A DNA stretch of 64,000 bases from Lutimonas zeaxanthinifaciens (GCF_030503675.1 NZ_CP129964.1:3470457-3534456), one strand, 5' to 3'; numbered from the stretch's first letter, positions 8,562 to 18,709 are shown. Numbers and translations are program-made. The notes: generated by a model from the letters alone, not told the origin.

Positions 8562-9569
8562 TTATTTTAAACTTGAATAGTCTCCAAGGCTGACCGACTT
8601 AAATTCTCCATCAAAAAATGCATGATTCCCTATCATAGCTTCACTCAGTTTTGCATTTTTAATGGTAGTATTGGTTTGAATCAATGAGTTCACAATATGG
8701 GAATTTTCAACAACACTATCATCACCTAATGAAACATTCGGTCCTATGGTGGTATCTTTCAAAACCACGTTTTCACCAATGTAACATGGTTCTATAATTT
8801 TTGAATTCAACAATTGAACACTTTCTGATATCAAGTCTTCCTTGTCCTTTTGAGCGAATTCCAATATTTTTCCATTCGTATCAACAGTGATTTCCTTGTT
8901 ACCGCAATCCATCCATTCATTCACCTGGCCAGGAACAAATTTAGCTCCTTTTCGTTTCATAAACTCCAGAGCATTTGTCAATTGGTATTCACCCTTATCT
9001 TTTATGTTGTTATCCAGAATATATTGGATCTCTGCTCTAAGCGCTTCTCCGTTTTTGATATAGTAAATCCCGATTATCGCCAGGTCTGAAATAAATTCAT
9101 CCGGTTTCTCAACAAAATCAGTAATAAATCCGTTGTCCACCTTAACTACTCCATATGAACTGGGTTCCTCCACCTTTTTAACCCATATGGCACCATCTAT
9201 TCCATTCTGAAGCGTGAAATCCGCTTTGAACAAGGTATCTGCAAAGGCAATAACACAAGGTCCTTTCAATGAGTCCTTGGCACAATAAATAGCATGAGCG
9301 GTACCCAAAGCTTCATCTTGCACAAAAACCTTGCCCACAGCATTTAAAGAGCGCGCTATCCTCATGAGTTTTTCCTCTGTATCGGCGGGAAAAGTAGGCC
9401 CTATTATAAAGGCTACCTCATCAACCTTTTGATCCACGACCTTTACAATATCTTCGACCAGTCTTTGCACAATTGACTTTCCGGCTATTAAAGTAAGTGG
9501 TTTCGGTATTGTAAGGGTATGAGGTCTCAGTCTTGATCCTATACCGGCCATCGGTACTATAATCTTCAT
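8562..9569 (-). CDS. Sugar nucleotidyltransferase (RmlA-like)
   Basis: The enzyme joins a sugar-1-phosphate to an NTP. From the ATG at 9569 (335 residues) it begins MKIIVPMAGIGSRLRPHTL, the nucleotide-binding loop G-x-G-(S/T)-R-(L/M)-x-P, with the Lys of PKPL following. The C-terminal part (about 245-335) is a left-handed-helix hexapeptide region, seen in bifunctional and allosteric members. A longer reading from 9608 adds 13 residues before this conserved start and is less likely. The closest families are glucose-1-phosphate thymidylyl- and uridylyltransferases; the exact sugar and base are open. Confidence 0.87.
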   Translation of the reverse strand: MKIIVPMAGIGSRLRPHTLTIPKPLTLIAGKSIVQRLVEDIVKVVDQKVDEVAFIIGPTFPADTEEKLMRIARSLNAVGKVFVQDEALGTAHAIYCAKDSLKGPCVIAFADTLFKADFTLQNGIDGAIWVKKVEEPSSYGVVKVDNGFITDFVEKPDEFISDLAIIGIYYIKNGEALRAEIQYILDNNIKDKGEYQLTNALEFMKRKGAKFVPGQVNEWMDCGNKEITVDTNGKILEFAQKDKEDLISESVQLLNSKIIEPCYIGENVVLKDTTIGPNVSLGDDSVVENSHIVNSLIQTNTTIKNAKLSEAMIGNHAFFDGEFKSVSLGDYSSLK

Positions 9570-9629
9570 CTTTAAAATATTTTCCCTTTTAAACGACCAA
9601 ATATACATAAAATTGTCAGAGGCTCAGGT

Positions 9630-11659
9630 TCATATATTTAATTCAAAAGCCCCGTTAACCGCTGTGTCATAAAAAGATATTTCTTTTTCTGCTGCAGTTT
9701 TTATCCATCTTTTTTTCAGGAAACTATAATTAGAACCATCGGCAACTATTAATTCAGGCCGGACCCCAGTTAAAAACCTTTCCAGATTTATTTTTGGTGA
9801 ATTGAGAAGAAGAAGAATATGAGGGTCAAATCCAAAGTCCGTCGATATAGAATCATTATCAACAATAAGAATACGCCTTCCGGATATTTCAATCAAATTT
9901 TGATTACATTCTTCTTTATCTATTTTTAATCCTGGTAATTCCAATTGATAGTTTTCCAGTAATTGATCTAAACCGGGTTCTTTTTCTGTTTTTCTAATAA
10001 GTGAGACCGACCTTCCCGACCTTTTGATGATCAGACTTTTCCTGTATTTGTGGAATACAATAAAAGAAACTCCTCTTTTCATTATGACGGATTCAACAAA
10101 AACGGATGTCATAAAAACAGTGACAATGAGTAATACAACCCCAAGCCTTTTAAACAACTCCTTGGTTTTATAAAAAAATAAGATCAAAAGAGAAAGGAGG
10201 CTTATTACCAAAAGAGAATTTGAGAAAAAAACCTTTTCTACAATTAATGAATCATATCGGGATAAAAAAAAGACAATTTCATTCATCAAGCCAATCATAA
10301 AAGAAAAGATCTGAATATAGAATTCGGGAACCGCATCAATCATGAGCATAAACAAAAGCAAGTAACCAAACCCCAGAATAACTCCTAACAGCGGAACCAG
10401 TAAAAGGCTGCTCACAAGAAACAGTCCCGAAAACTCATGGAAATAATATAAGATCAAGGGTAAAACTCCTGTTTGAGCCGCTATTGAAATAACCATCAGG
10501 TTCCACAGATAACGTTTAATACTATTTTTAGGGAGCCAAAGCATTCTTATTCGGGGCCCAAGGTTAACAATTGAAAAAACCGCCAGATAACTTAATTGAA
10601 ACCCAGGATCAAATAAATACAATGGTTTCCACAACAGGCTTATAAAAAATGCCATAAACAGAATCGGGTTCAACTGATAAAACCGATTAAAATTCAAGGC
10701 GATGGAAATTAAGCTAAACATAATCACGGCCCTTAAAACGGATGCGGATAATCCCGTAATGAATGCAAATACCCAAAGACTAAAAAATGGAATTATTATT
10801 ATCACTTTCTTCCCGATTCGCCATCGCCTTAAAGGCCTTAAAAGGGTTCTTACAAACAAAAGTAAAATTCCAACATGTAATCCTGAAATTGCCAGAAGAT
10901 GCATGGCGCCGGCTTTCCGATACCCTGTTGTCAATTCCTTTTTCATATCGGTTTTTTTACCTAATAACAAGGCGTCTAACAATGATTGTTCCATTTCATC
11001 AAATTCAAGCTGATTTAAAAGAGCATGGAGGCGGTCCCTGAATTTCAGCGCTTCGGTCACTAACGAATTCCTTTCAGGGTAAGCCTTGAGGAATTTATTG
11101 TTATAAAGGTTTAACTGATACCCAATCCTCTTTTTTTTGGAATAGTCCTTATAATCAAACTCCCCGGGATTATTGTTCTTTTTTATTTCATTCAATTCAT
11201 TACATGTAACAATCTGTGCTCCGGGTTTAAGAAGAGCGGAATCCTTATTCCCGTAGACCTTGATCCAGACGAAACCTGAAGACTTTTTTCTGTTTACTGA
11301 GCTAACCTCCGCCAGATATTTTTGGTATAACACATTATTGTTCGTTTTTCTCAAAACAACCAGTCCATATATTGCCTTTTTAGATAAATTATGCTGAAAA
11401 TGATTAGAATTCATTTTTGAATCAGGCAGTAGAACCAGATATGCTCCAATAAAAACAGTAAGAATCCAAGAAGAAATCACAAAGACTATAGGAGGTTTAA
11501 AAACCTCTCTGGCAAGAAAAACACCAAAGTAAAGGCTGATACTTAGAATAACTATTCCACATAAAATATGAGCTTTGGAAAAGTCAAAAAAAAACCAAGA
11601 ATAATTCCAATCGATAAAAATAAGCAGAAATGTAAGGGAACAAACTTTAAATCAGGCAA
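9630..11659 (-). CDS. comEC: ComEC/Rec2 DNA-uptake channel, apparently frameshifted near its start
   Basis: ComEC carries single-stranded DNA across the inner membrane in transformation. The intact part reads from GTG at 11480 for 616 residues: an N-terminal soluble domain, the competence core with LLAISGLHVGIL and many membrane helices, and a C-terminal region resembling the degenerate beta-lactamase-like domain of Bacteroidota ComEC. The expected first helices lie upstream in another frame, beginning at TTG 11659 (MPDLKFVPLHFCLFLS). The two frames join if the nine A's at 11586-11594 were ten, giving 676 residues, the usual length. So this is a one-base shift, real or artefact. Without it, translation could only start at the internal GTG. 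Confidence 0.85.
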
Positions 11660-11688
11660 ACCAGGTAATCTTTAAAAATTAATTGTAT

Positions 11689-11696
11689 TATTTTCG
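11689..11696 (+). promoter_or_regulatory. Variant -7 box TATTTTCG
   Basis: It is one base off TAnnTTTG and 20 bases before the TTG start of the MATE gene. The same octamer precedes the epimerase at 52097. It lies in the short divergent gap between comEC and the MATE gene. Confidence 0.3.
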
Positions 11697-11716
11697 CCTG
11701 GTAAACATTCTGATCA

Positions 11717-13048
11717 TTGAATCCTATTCCTAAAATTTCTTTTCGGCAGATCAACAAACTTGCCATTCCGGCCATTATTTCAGGTATTGCCGAACCTCTG
11801 TTATCAATAACCGATACCGCGATTGTTGGAAATATAAAGATTAACCCTACTGAAGCCCTTGCCGCAGTTGGTATTGCCGGCTCTTTTATCTCGGCGATTG
11901 TCTGGATTCTTGCCCAGACTCGATCGGCCATTTCAGCCATTATTGCACAATATCTTGGAGCAGGTAAATTAAAAGAAATCAAACATCTCCCTGCTCAGAT
12001 CATTGGAATTAATGTTTTGTTGAGCCTGTCGATCTATCTGGTCACTGTATTTTTTGCTGAAAATATTTTTGTTCTGTACAATGCGGATGGAATGATTCTC
12101 GAGAAGTCTGTTTCCTACTACAAAATAAGGGCCCTTGGTTTGCCTTTAACACTTTTTGTATTCTCGGTTTTTGGAGTGTTCAGAGGGCTTCAAAATACTT
12201 TTTGGCCCATGGTGATTAGTATTACCGGAGCCAGTCTGAATATTTTACTCGACTTTATGCTTGTATTTGGAATTGAGGATCTCATTCCGGCGCTGGGGGT
12301 AGAGGGAGCAGCCTGGGCAAGTGTTATCGCTCAATTGGTGATGGCTCTTTTTTCGCTGGTCCTTCTTTTGAGAAAAACTCCTTTTTCTCTAAAAATTCAT
12401 TTGCCCTTTCACCCAGAAATCAAGCGATTACTTTCATTAAGTTTAAACCTGATTATCAGAGCCATTTCATTGAACATTGCCCTGTATCTCGCCAATGCCT
12501 ATGCAACCAAATATGGCGCTCATCATATAGCAGCTCAAACCATAGCCTTCCAAATATGGCTGTTTTTTGCATTTTTTATCGATGGTTATTCCAGTGTGGG
12601 AAATATTATGTCCGGAAAATTCCTTGGAGAAAAAAATTATCATAAAATCTGGAAACTGAGCAGACAGCTGAATACTTATACTGTATTTATTGCATTACTC
12701 CTCGGGGCAGTCTGTTTTGCCTTTTATTCAGAAATTGGACAGATGTTCAGCAAAGATGAAAAGGTTCTCAGTCTTTTTAAAGGTATTTTCTGGATCGTTA
12801 TTCTGATGCAGCCCATTAATGCCGTAGCTTTTGTTTTTGACGGAATTTTCAAAGGCCTTGCCGAGGCTGTTTTACTCAGGAACACGCTTTTGGCAGCAAC
12901 TTTTCTTGGTTTTATCCCCGTCCTCCTGTTGGGCGATTATTTTGATCTGGGCCTCTACGCCATTTGGATTGCTTTTTTTGTTTGGATGATGCTGCGAGCC
13001 GGAATTCTCCTGGTTGTTTTTCAGAGAAAGTTTTCCCTTAAGCCTTAA
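11717..13048 (+). CDS. MATE family efflux transporter
   Basis: This 443-residue inner-membrane protein has about twelve hydrophobic helices in two homologous halves, as in MATE/DinF exporters, which use a Na+ or H+ gradient to expel drugs or metabolites. The start PKISFRQINKLAIPAIISG and the SITDTAIVGN segment of helix 1 are typical, as is RGLQNTFWPM. The translation start is TTG at 11717; no ATG lies in frame close by, and the conserved N-terminus begins directly after it. It reads divergently from comEC, only 57 bases apart. Substrate is unknown; DinF-like versus NorM-like cannot be settled by eye. Confidence 0.9.
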   Translation: MNPIPKISFRQINKLAIPAIISGIAEPLLSITDTAIVGNIKINPTEALAAVGIAGSFISAIVWILAQTRSAISAIIAQYLGAGKLKEIKHLPAQIIGINVLLSLSIYLVTVFFAENIFVLYNADGMILEKSVSYYKIRALGLPLTLFVFSVFGVFRGLQNTFWPMVISITGASLNILLDFMLVFGIEDLIPALGVEGAAWASVIAQLVMALFSLVLLLRKTPFSLKIHLPFHPEIKRLLSLSLNLIIRAISLNIALYLANAYATKYGAHHIAAQTIAFQIWLFFAFFIDGYSSVGNIMSGKFLGEKNYHKIWKLSRQLNTYTVFIALLLGAVCFAFYSEIGQMFSKDEKVLSLFKGIFWIVILMQPINAVAFVFDGIFKGLAEAVLLRNTLLAATFLGFIPVLLLGDYFDLGLYAIWIAFFVWMMLRAGILLVVFQRKFSLKP

Positions 13049-13116
13049 CATGATATAAGTTAGGGTTTTCGATGTACTGATTCATTAATTTTACCCCAAA
13101 TTTAAATTCATTTCAG

Positions 13117-14007
13117 ATGAAAAAGTCAAATGTTTTTCACATTCTATTTCTATTGCTTATCTCCGTGGCTTTGAAAGCCCAGGAAATCAGTCCGTATATT
13201 TTGGTGGGTGAAATAGACGGTTCTCAGGAAATAGCTGAGGAAAAAGTCATCAAAACTTTAGAAAACGCCGGATTTGATATTCTGGGAGATTACCGGCCTG
13301 AAAATAATCAGACTTTAAAGGTCATTGTTTATTCCAGAAAAGATTTACAGGATATCACACTCAAGGTAAAGGATCGAGGAGCTTTGGCTGCAGCGCTTAA
13401 AATTGGGCTCAAATCGGATGGTCCGTCCACGAAGGTATCCTATCTGAATCCGGAATATCTGTTTCAGGCCTACCTGAGGAACTCCTATGATTCCCACAAA
13501 CAGGGCTTGCAAAAAATTGAATCCGATGTAAAAAATGCGATGAGTCAATTGGGAAACCGCAACGAAGGTTTTGGTGGGGCGATGACGGCAGAAGATCTCA
13601 GAGAATACCATTATAAGATCATGATGCCTTATTTCACGGATCCTGTAGAATTAAAAGATTTTGATAGTTTCGAGCAGGGTGTTGCAACCATAGAAAAGAA
13701 TCTGAAAGCGGGTAAAGGTTCCACAAAAATGGTTTACAAACTAGTCTTTGAAGATAAGAAGGTTGCTGTTTTTGGTATTGCTTATCTCGATGAAGAAAAA
13801 GGAGAAAGCCAATTTCTTCCAATTATCGGAGAGGAACATTTATCGGCCCTTCCCTATGAAATTATACTTAGCGGGAAAAGTGCGACAATGTTGCACGGAA
13901 GATATCGGTTAGCACTTCACTGGCCAGAACTTACAATGGGGACATTTATGAAAATAAGGAGTACTCCGGGGGACTTTAAAAATACTTTTGAAGCCCTCTG
14001 TGAATAA
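13117..14007 (+). CDS. Exported protein of unknown function
   Basis: This 296-residue protein has a clear signal peptide (MKKSNVFHILFLLLISVALKAQ, cut after about residue 21). The mature part begins with an alternating strand pattern (ISPYILVGEIDGS, then TLKVIVYSRKDLQ) that faintly recalls DUF302-type folds, but I cannot assign a family. One cysteine occurs, near the C-terminus, so it is not a lipoprotein. It follows the MATE gene by 68 bases and ends at a hairpin shared with lpxB. Periplasmic or secreted; function unassigned. Confidence 0.72.
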   Translation: MKKSNVFHILFLLLISVALKAQEISPYILVGEIDGSQEIAEEKVIKTLENAGFDILGDYRPENNQTLKVIVYSRKDLQDITLKVKDRGALAAALKIGLKSDGPSTKVSYLNPEYLFQAYLRNSYDSHKQGLQKIESDVKNAMSQLGNRNEGFGGAMTAEDLREYHYKIMMPYFTDPVELKDFDSFEQGVATIEKNLKAGKGSTKMVYKLVFEDKKVAVFGIAYLDEEKGESQFLPIIGEEHLSALPYEIILSGKSATMLHGRYRLALHWPELTMGTFMKIRSTPGDFKNTFEALCE

Positions 14008-14052
14008 TAAAGGACTGAAATCCATTAGTGCCGATAGCAACGGAATTCATGA

Positions 14053-14090
14053 ATCCTGATCCTTGGAAATCTGAGGATCAGGTATTTTTT
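14053..14090 (+). terminator. Rho-independent terminator
   Basis: The stem CCTGATCCT/AGGATCAGG (14055-14063 with 14074-14082) has a 10-base loop and is followed by TATTTTTT. It serves the exported-protein gene. Its right arm covers the last bases of the opposing lpxB gene, including its stop at 14078-14080. Confidence 0.75.
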
Positions 14091-15187
14091 ATGATCAATT
14101 TGGCCGTTTTCTCACTGGCTCCTTTACCTCCAAGAGCCTGTTCCAGTTTGTAATAATGATCAAAAATAGACTCTCTTCCTTTGTAATCAAGGATCTTGAA
14201 CAATTCATTCTCCAAATTTGTTTCATTGAAATCATCCTGAATTAATTCAGTAACAGCTTCTTTATCAAGAATCAGGTTAACCAGAGAAATATATTTTACA
14301 TTGACCAGCCTCTTCCCTATCTGATATGAAATTTCATTCCCCTTATAACATACTACCTCCGGGACTTTGAATAAGGCCGTTTCAAGGGTGGCTGTACCTG
14401 AAGTCACAACTGCAGCTGTTGCCACGGATAAAAGATCATATGTTTTATTTTCAACAATTGATATGTTCTCCTCTTTAAGGAAATTATTGTAAAATGAAAG
14501 TTCCTGTCCAGGAGCACCGGCTATAACGAACTGATGGTCAGGAAACTTCCCGGCCATTTTTGACATCACCAAAAGCATTTTGGTTATTTCCTGTTTTCGA
14601 CTTCCCGGTAAAAGCGCAACTATTGGTTTCTCATTCAGTCCGTTTTCCTCGGCAAAAACTTCAGGGCTAATTGGTTTTCTGTCTGCGATGGCATCCAGCA
14701 GGGGATGTCCCACAAAATGCACAGGAAAATCGTGTTTGTCTTCGTAAAATTCCCTTTCAAAAGGAAGTATGACATACATTTGATCTACATCCCTTTTAAT
14801 CTTTTTTATTCTGTTCTCCTTCCAGGCCCAGATCTGTGGAGAAATATAATAATGAACGGTTATTCCGTTTTTCTTGGCAAATTCTGCAATCCTCAAATTA
14901 AACCCCGGATAATCAACTAGGATCAAGGCGTCCGGCGCATATTCCAAAATATCTTTTTTACAGAACTTGATATTGTTCAATATCGTTCTCAGGTTCATGA
15001 TGACCTCGGCGAATCCCATAAAGGCCAAGTCCTTGTAATGTTTGACCAAGGTTCCTCCCTGGGCCAGCATTAAATCTCCTCCCCAAAAACGGAAGTCGGC
15101 ATGATCGTCCTCTTTTTTAAGGGCCTTCATTAAATTCGAGGCATGCAGGTCACCCGAGGCTTCTCCTGAAATAATGTAGTATTTCAA
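14078..15187 (-). CDS. lpxB: Lipid-A-disaccharide synthase
   Basis: LpxB joins UDP-2,3-diacylglucosamine and lipid X to make the lipid A disaccharide, at the inner face of the membrane. The 369-residue protein has the usual length. Motifs include ISGEASGDLHASNLM at the start, FWGGDLM, YYISPQIWAWKENR, VGHPLLD, LLPGSRKQEI and VTSGTATLETALF, all LpxB hallmarks. It is the last gene of a run with surE and a small membrane protein gene upstream, 32 bases after the latter. The final codons overlap a terminator hairpin belonging to the convergent gene. Confidence 0.95.
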   Translation of the reverse strand: MKYYIISGEASGDLHASNLMKALKKEDDHADFRFWGGDLMLAQGGTLVKHYKDLAFMGFAEVIMNLRTILNNIKFCKKDILEYAPDALILVDYPGFNLRIAEFAKKNGITVHYYISPQIWAWKENRIKKIKRDVDQMYVILPFEREFYEDKHDFPVHFVGHPLLDAIADRKPISPEVFAEENGLNEKPIVALLPGSRKQEITKMLLVMSKMAGKFPDHQFVIAGAPGQELSFYNNFLKEENISIVENKTYDLLSVATAAVVTSGTATLETALFKVPEVVCYKGNEISYQIGKRLVNVKYISLVNLILDKEAVTELIQDDFNETNLENELFKILDYKGRESIFDHYYKLEQALGGKGASEKTAKLIIKNT

Positions 15188-15219
15188 TTTTGTTTCTGTT
15201 TAAAACGATGATCTATGAC

Positions 15220-15498
15220 TTATAAAAATTTACTGATCAATATTAAAAAGGCAATAAAAAAACATGCCAGAAGAACTCCTCTGGCCCGTAATTCCTGTTT
15301 CTTTTTCAGAAAAATAAAAAAAACAAAAAGATTTGGAACTGCCGCCAGTCCCAGTATTTTTCCGTACAAATTACCTTCATTGATTATCTTTAAGGTCTCT
15401 TCAAAACTATAGGCGGACACAAACTCCACATAAATATAGAACCCGAAGGCCGTTGCAATTATACCAACTACAAAACCTATTAAAATTTCCTTTTTCAT
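15220..15498 (-). CDS. Small conserved membrane protein
   Basis: This 92-residue protein has three predicted membrane helices (about 3-23, 48-63 and 73-91) and a basic loop KKKQELRARG between the last two. I place the start at ATG 15498, whose A overlaps the last base of the surE stop (TAATG), because this implies re-initiation and gives the compact MKKEILIGFVVG start; an ATG four codons upstream, inside surE, is also open. Flavobacterial genomes often carry such a gene between surE and lpxB, but no function is known to me. Confidence 0.75.
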   Translation of the reverse strand: MKKEILIGFVVGIIATAFGFYIYVEFVSAYSFEETLKIINEGNLYGKILGLAAVPNLFVFFIFLKKKQELRARGVLLACFFIAFLILISKFL

Positions 15499-16268
15499 TA
15501 CAATTTCCAATTATTTAAAGCGGGCAAAAAATGATGGGCGGTAAGATCGAATCCGACGGGGACCACCGAAATATATTCGTTTTTTAACGCCCAGATATCT
15601 GTATCCTCTCCATGGTCCATATCAACAAATTTACCTGTCAACCAATAGTATTCCTTTCCCTGAGGGTTAACCCGTTTATCAAACTCCTCTACCCAATTTG
15701 CTCTTGCCTGACGGCAGATTTTCACTCCCTTGAATTTAAGTCCTTCAATTTTTGGAAAATTAACATTTAAAACAACTCCGTCCGGAAGCCCATTGTTCAG
15801 GACATGTTGGGCAAGGTTCTTAATATGTTTCTTTAAATGATCAAATCTTGCATTCCAGGAATAGTCAAGCAATGAAAAACCAATGGCAGGAATACCTTCA
15901 ATTCCGGCTTCGATGGCAGCACTCATTGTTCCCGAATAGATCACATTTACCGAACTGTTAGATCCGTGGTTTACACCAGAAACACAGAGATCCGGCTTTT
16001 TGTTCAGTATTTCACTTATTGCCATTTTAACACAATCAGCAGGTGTTCCCGAGCATCTGTATTCCAGTTGCGGGCCCTCATCAATGGTCACGGCATCACA
16101 ATAAATAGTCGAATCCAAAGTTATAGCATGACCCATGCCACTTTGTGGACTGTCAGGTGCAATTACGATAACATCTCCGATTTCATTCATTACGGAGATT
16201 AAAGTACGAATCCCCGGTGCGGTGATGCCATCATCATTTGTAACAAGAATTAGGGGGCGATTTTGCAT
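15498..16268 (-). CDS. surE: 5'/3'-nucleotidase SurE
   Basis: SurE is a metal-dependent phosphatase acting on nucleoside 5'- and 3'-monophosphates and is linked to stationary-phase survival. The 256-residue protein starts with ILVTNDDGITAPG (Asp12 and Asp13 bind metal), then has DSPQSGMGHAITL (the conserved Ser) and SGVNHGSNSSVNVIYSGT with the metal-binding Asn. These match the SurE signatures well. It heads a minus-strand operon with a small membrane protein gene and lpxB. A -7 box lies 19 bases upstream of the ATG. Confidence 0.95.
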   Translation of the reverse strand: MQNRPLILVTNDDGITAPGIRTLISVMNEIGDVIVIAPDSPQSGMGHAITLDSTIYCDAVTIDEGPQLEYRCSGTPADCVKMAISEILNKKPDLCVSGVNHGSNSSVNVIYSGTMSAAIEAGIEGIPAIGFSLLDYSWNARFDHLKKHIKNLAQHVLNNGLPDGVVLNVNFPKIEGLKFKGVKICRQARANWVEEFDKRVNPQGKEYYWLTGKFVDMDHGEDTDIWALKNEYISVVPVGFDLTAHHFLPALNNWKL

Positions 16269-16286
16269 GCAGGGTTAATTTTAAAG

Positions 16287-16294
16287 CAAAAATA
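16287..16294 (-). promoter_or_regulatory. Candidate -7 box for surE
   Basis: On the minus strand this reads TATTTTTG, matching TAnnTTTG, about 18 bases before the surE ATG. A -33 element at proper spacing is not clear. Confidence 0.45.
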
Positions 16295-16484
16295 AAACAT
16301 TTGTCAATACCGTTAGAAAATTATGTTTAACATTTAATTGTGAGCGAATTCGCCAATAATTTAGTACTATTGTCTGCGATTTTGTAGAAAATTGCGGACA
16401 TTTGTCATATTGCGCACTATTTTTCGTTGTATAAATAAGATTTGACTATATTGTCATCAATTGAAACATGTATGAAGCGAGTTT

Positions 16485-18692
16485 ATGAGTAAAATTTCCC
16501 TCTTTATGAAAAGTAAGATCAAATTTATTTTTCCGCTTATTATAATATCCGGAATGCTATTTGGGTTTAAAATAGCCAACGATCCGGACCCGGAAAAAGA
16601 TAAAATATTAATTGGAATTGTCAGGTATGCTTTGAAACAAGGGCATTATTCGCCCCATGACATTGATGACTCCTTTTCGGAAAAAGTATTTACCGATTTT
16701 ATCGACGCTTTAGACCCTTACAAAAGGTTCTTTCTTCAAAGTGATATCGATGAGTTTTCAAAAAACAGATATCTTATTGACGATCAGATCAAAAGTGAAG
16801 ACCTAAGTTTTTACAACCAGGTTATGACGCGTTTTGATCAGCGTGTACTGGAATCTCAGCAATACTACAGGGAGATTCTTCAAAGTCCGTTTGATTTTAG
16901 CAAAGAGGCCAGTTTTGATGTGGATTATGATAAAAAATCGTTTTCAAAAAATAAGGCTGAGCTAATTAAGAACTGGCAATTGCAACTAAAGGTGAGCACT
17001 TTGTCCAGGCTGCATGAAAAGATTCACATGCAGGAATCGATGACGAAAAATGAGACTAAAGGCGTTGAGGAAAAGGAAGAGGAAGACGGTGCAGAGGCTG
17101 AAGAAGATGAAGAAGAAGGTTCAGTTCCTAAAGTTGAAATTGAAATCAAATCTTTTGAAGAGTTAGAAAAAGAATCTCGTGAAGCTACTCTAAAAAGTCT
17201 TGATGATCTGTACACGGTCATGTTTGAACTGGACGACACTGATTGGTTCGCCATTTTTATCAATACCATGACCATTCAGTTTGATCCACATACCAATTAT
17301 TTTGCCCCCAAGGACAAAAAACGTTTTGATCAAACCATGTCAGGAAAACTTGAAGGTATTGGCGCGAGACTTCAAAAGAGAGATGATTACACCCGTGTTG
17401 CCGAACTGATATCGGGTGGGCCTGCCTGGAGAGGTGGTGAGCTTGAAGTAGGAGATTTGATCTTAAAAGTGGGACAGGGTGATGAGTTTCCTGTTGACAT
17501 TGTGGGTATGAGGCTTGACGATGCCATTGAATATATCAAGGGCAAGAAAGGTACCGAGGTTAAATTGACTGTTAAGAAAATTGATGGTTCGATCAAGGTT
17601 ATTTCCATCATAAGGGATATCGTTGAATTGGAAGAAACTTTTGTAAAATCAAGCGTTGTTGATGTAGATAACAGAAAGTTTGGCGTTATCAACCTTCCAA
17701 AATTCTACATTGATTTCAATGAAAGAAATTTCAGAAATTCCGCCACTGATATGGAACAGGAAATAAAAAGGCTGAAGGAAGAAAATGTGGAGGGCCTTCT
17801 TATTGATCTTCGTAACAACGGAGGAGGATCACTGAAAACAGCGATTGAAATAGCGGGCTTATTTATTAGTAATGGCCCTGTGGTTCAGGTAAAATATCGC
17901 GGTGAAAAAGCCAATATTCGATCAGATAAAGACAAAAGAATTCAATGGGACGGCCCGCTGGTAGTCCTTGTAAATGAATTGAGTGCTTCGGCATCTGAGA
18001 TTTTCGCTGCGGCAATGCAGGACTATAACAGAGCCGTAATTATCGGAAGCAAACAATCCTTTGGAAAAGGTACTGTACAGCAGGTACTTCCGCTTAACAA
18101 TGTCTTTAAATACGACAAGGATCTTGGAGCCATGAAAATGACCATCCAGAAGTTTTACAGGATCAATGGTGGTTCCACACAACTTAAAGGAGTTTCAAGC
18201 GACATTGTAATGCCTGATAAATATTCATACTTTGAAATAGGCGAACGGGATGAAAAAAACCCGTTGAGCTGGGACAAAATTGAACCGGCAGAATATACGC
18301 CTGTAAATGCTTATGAGAACTTTCACCAGGTTGTGAACGACAGTAAAAGGCGAATTGCCGATAATCCTCATTTCATTATCATTGATGATAACGCGAAATG
18401 GTTAAAAGAAGGGCGTGACAATACACTGGTCAATTTAAACTATGAAAAGTTTAAAGAAGAGATCGATCAAAGAGAAGAAGAAAGCAAGGCCTTTGATGAC
18501 ATAGCATTGTACGAAAGTCGTTTGGAGTTCATTTCTCCCAAATATGAACTTCCCATACTGGAGAATGATTCGATCCTTGCAAAAAAGAGAGAGCTCTGGC
18601 ACAAGAACCTGAAGAAAGATATCTATGTGGAGGAGGCCCTGACTGTTCTTTCCGAATTGGAAATGAATAAAAACCTCCTGGTAAAAAACTAG
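16485..18692 (+). CDS. prc: Carboxy-terminal processing protease (Tsp/Prc)
   Basis: This 735-residue periplasmic serine protease trims or degrades envelope proteins from the C-terminus. It has an N-terminal hydrophobic segment (about 13-27), a helical region, a PDZ domain (about 265-355), the S41 catalytic domain and a C-terminal Tsp region. The motif ELSASASEIFAAAM carries Ser502 and FGKGTVQQ carries Lys528, the expected Ser/Lys pair. A strongly acidic stretch near 192-214, mostly Glu and Asp, is inserted ahead of the PDZ domain. It stands alone, closed by a terminator at 18710-18753. A second in-frame ATG at codon 8 could also start it. Confidence 0.93.
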   Translation: MSKISLFMKSKIKFIFPLIIISGMLFGFKIANDPDPEKDKILIGIVRYALKQGHYSPHDIDDSFSEKVFTDFIDALDPYKRFFLQSDIDEFSKNRYLIDDQIKSEDLSFYNQVMTRFDQRVLESQQYYREILQSPFDFSKEASFDVDYDKKSFSKNKAELIKNWQLQLKVSTLSRLHEKIHMQESMTKNETKGVEEKEEEDGAEAEEDEEEGSVPKVEIEIKSFEELEKESREATLKSLDDLYTVMFELDDTDWFAIFINTMTIQFDPHTNYFAPKDKKRFDQTMSGKLEGIGARLQKRDDYTRVAELISGGPAWRGGELEVGDLILKVGQGDEFPVDIVGMRLDDAIEYIKGKKGTEVKLTVKKIDGSIKVISIIRDIVELEETFVKSSVVDVDNRKFGVINLPKFYIDFNERNFRNSATDMEQEIKRLKEENVEGLLIDLRNNGGGSLKTAIEIAGLFISNGPVVQVKYRGEKANIRSDKDKRIQWDGPLVVLVNELSASASEIFAAAMQDYNRAVIIGSKQSFGKGTVQQVLPLNNVFKYDKDLGAMKMTIQKFYRINGGSTQLKGVSSDIVMPDKYSYFEIGERDEKNPLSWDKIEPAEYTPVNAYENFHQVVNDSKRRIADNPHFIIIDDNAKWLKEGRDNTLVNLNYEKFKEEIDQREEESKAFDDIALYESRLEFISPKYELPILENDSILAKKRELWHKNLKKDIYVEEALTVLSELEMNKNLLVKN

Positions 18693-18709
18693 GTCGAAAC
18701 AAATAATCT

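Noticed and set aside
8562..9608. Longer start for the nucleotidyltransferase
   Set aside because: The 13 extra residues come before the family's normal MKIIVPMAG start.
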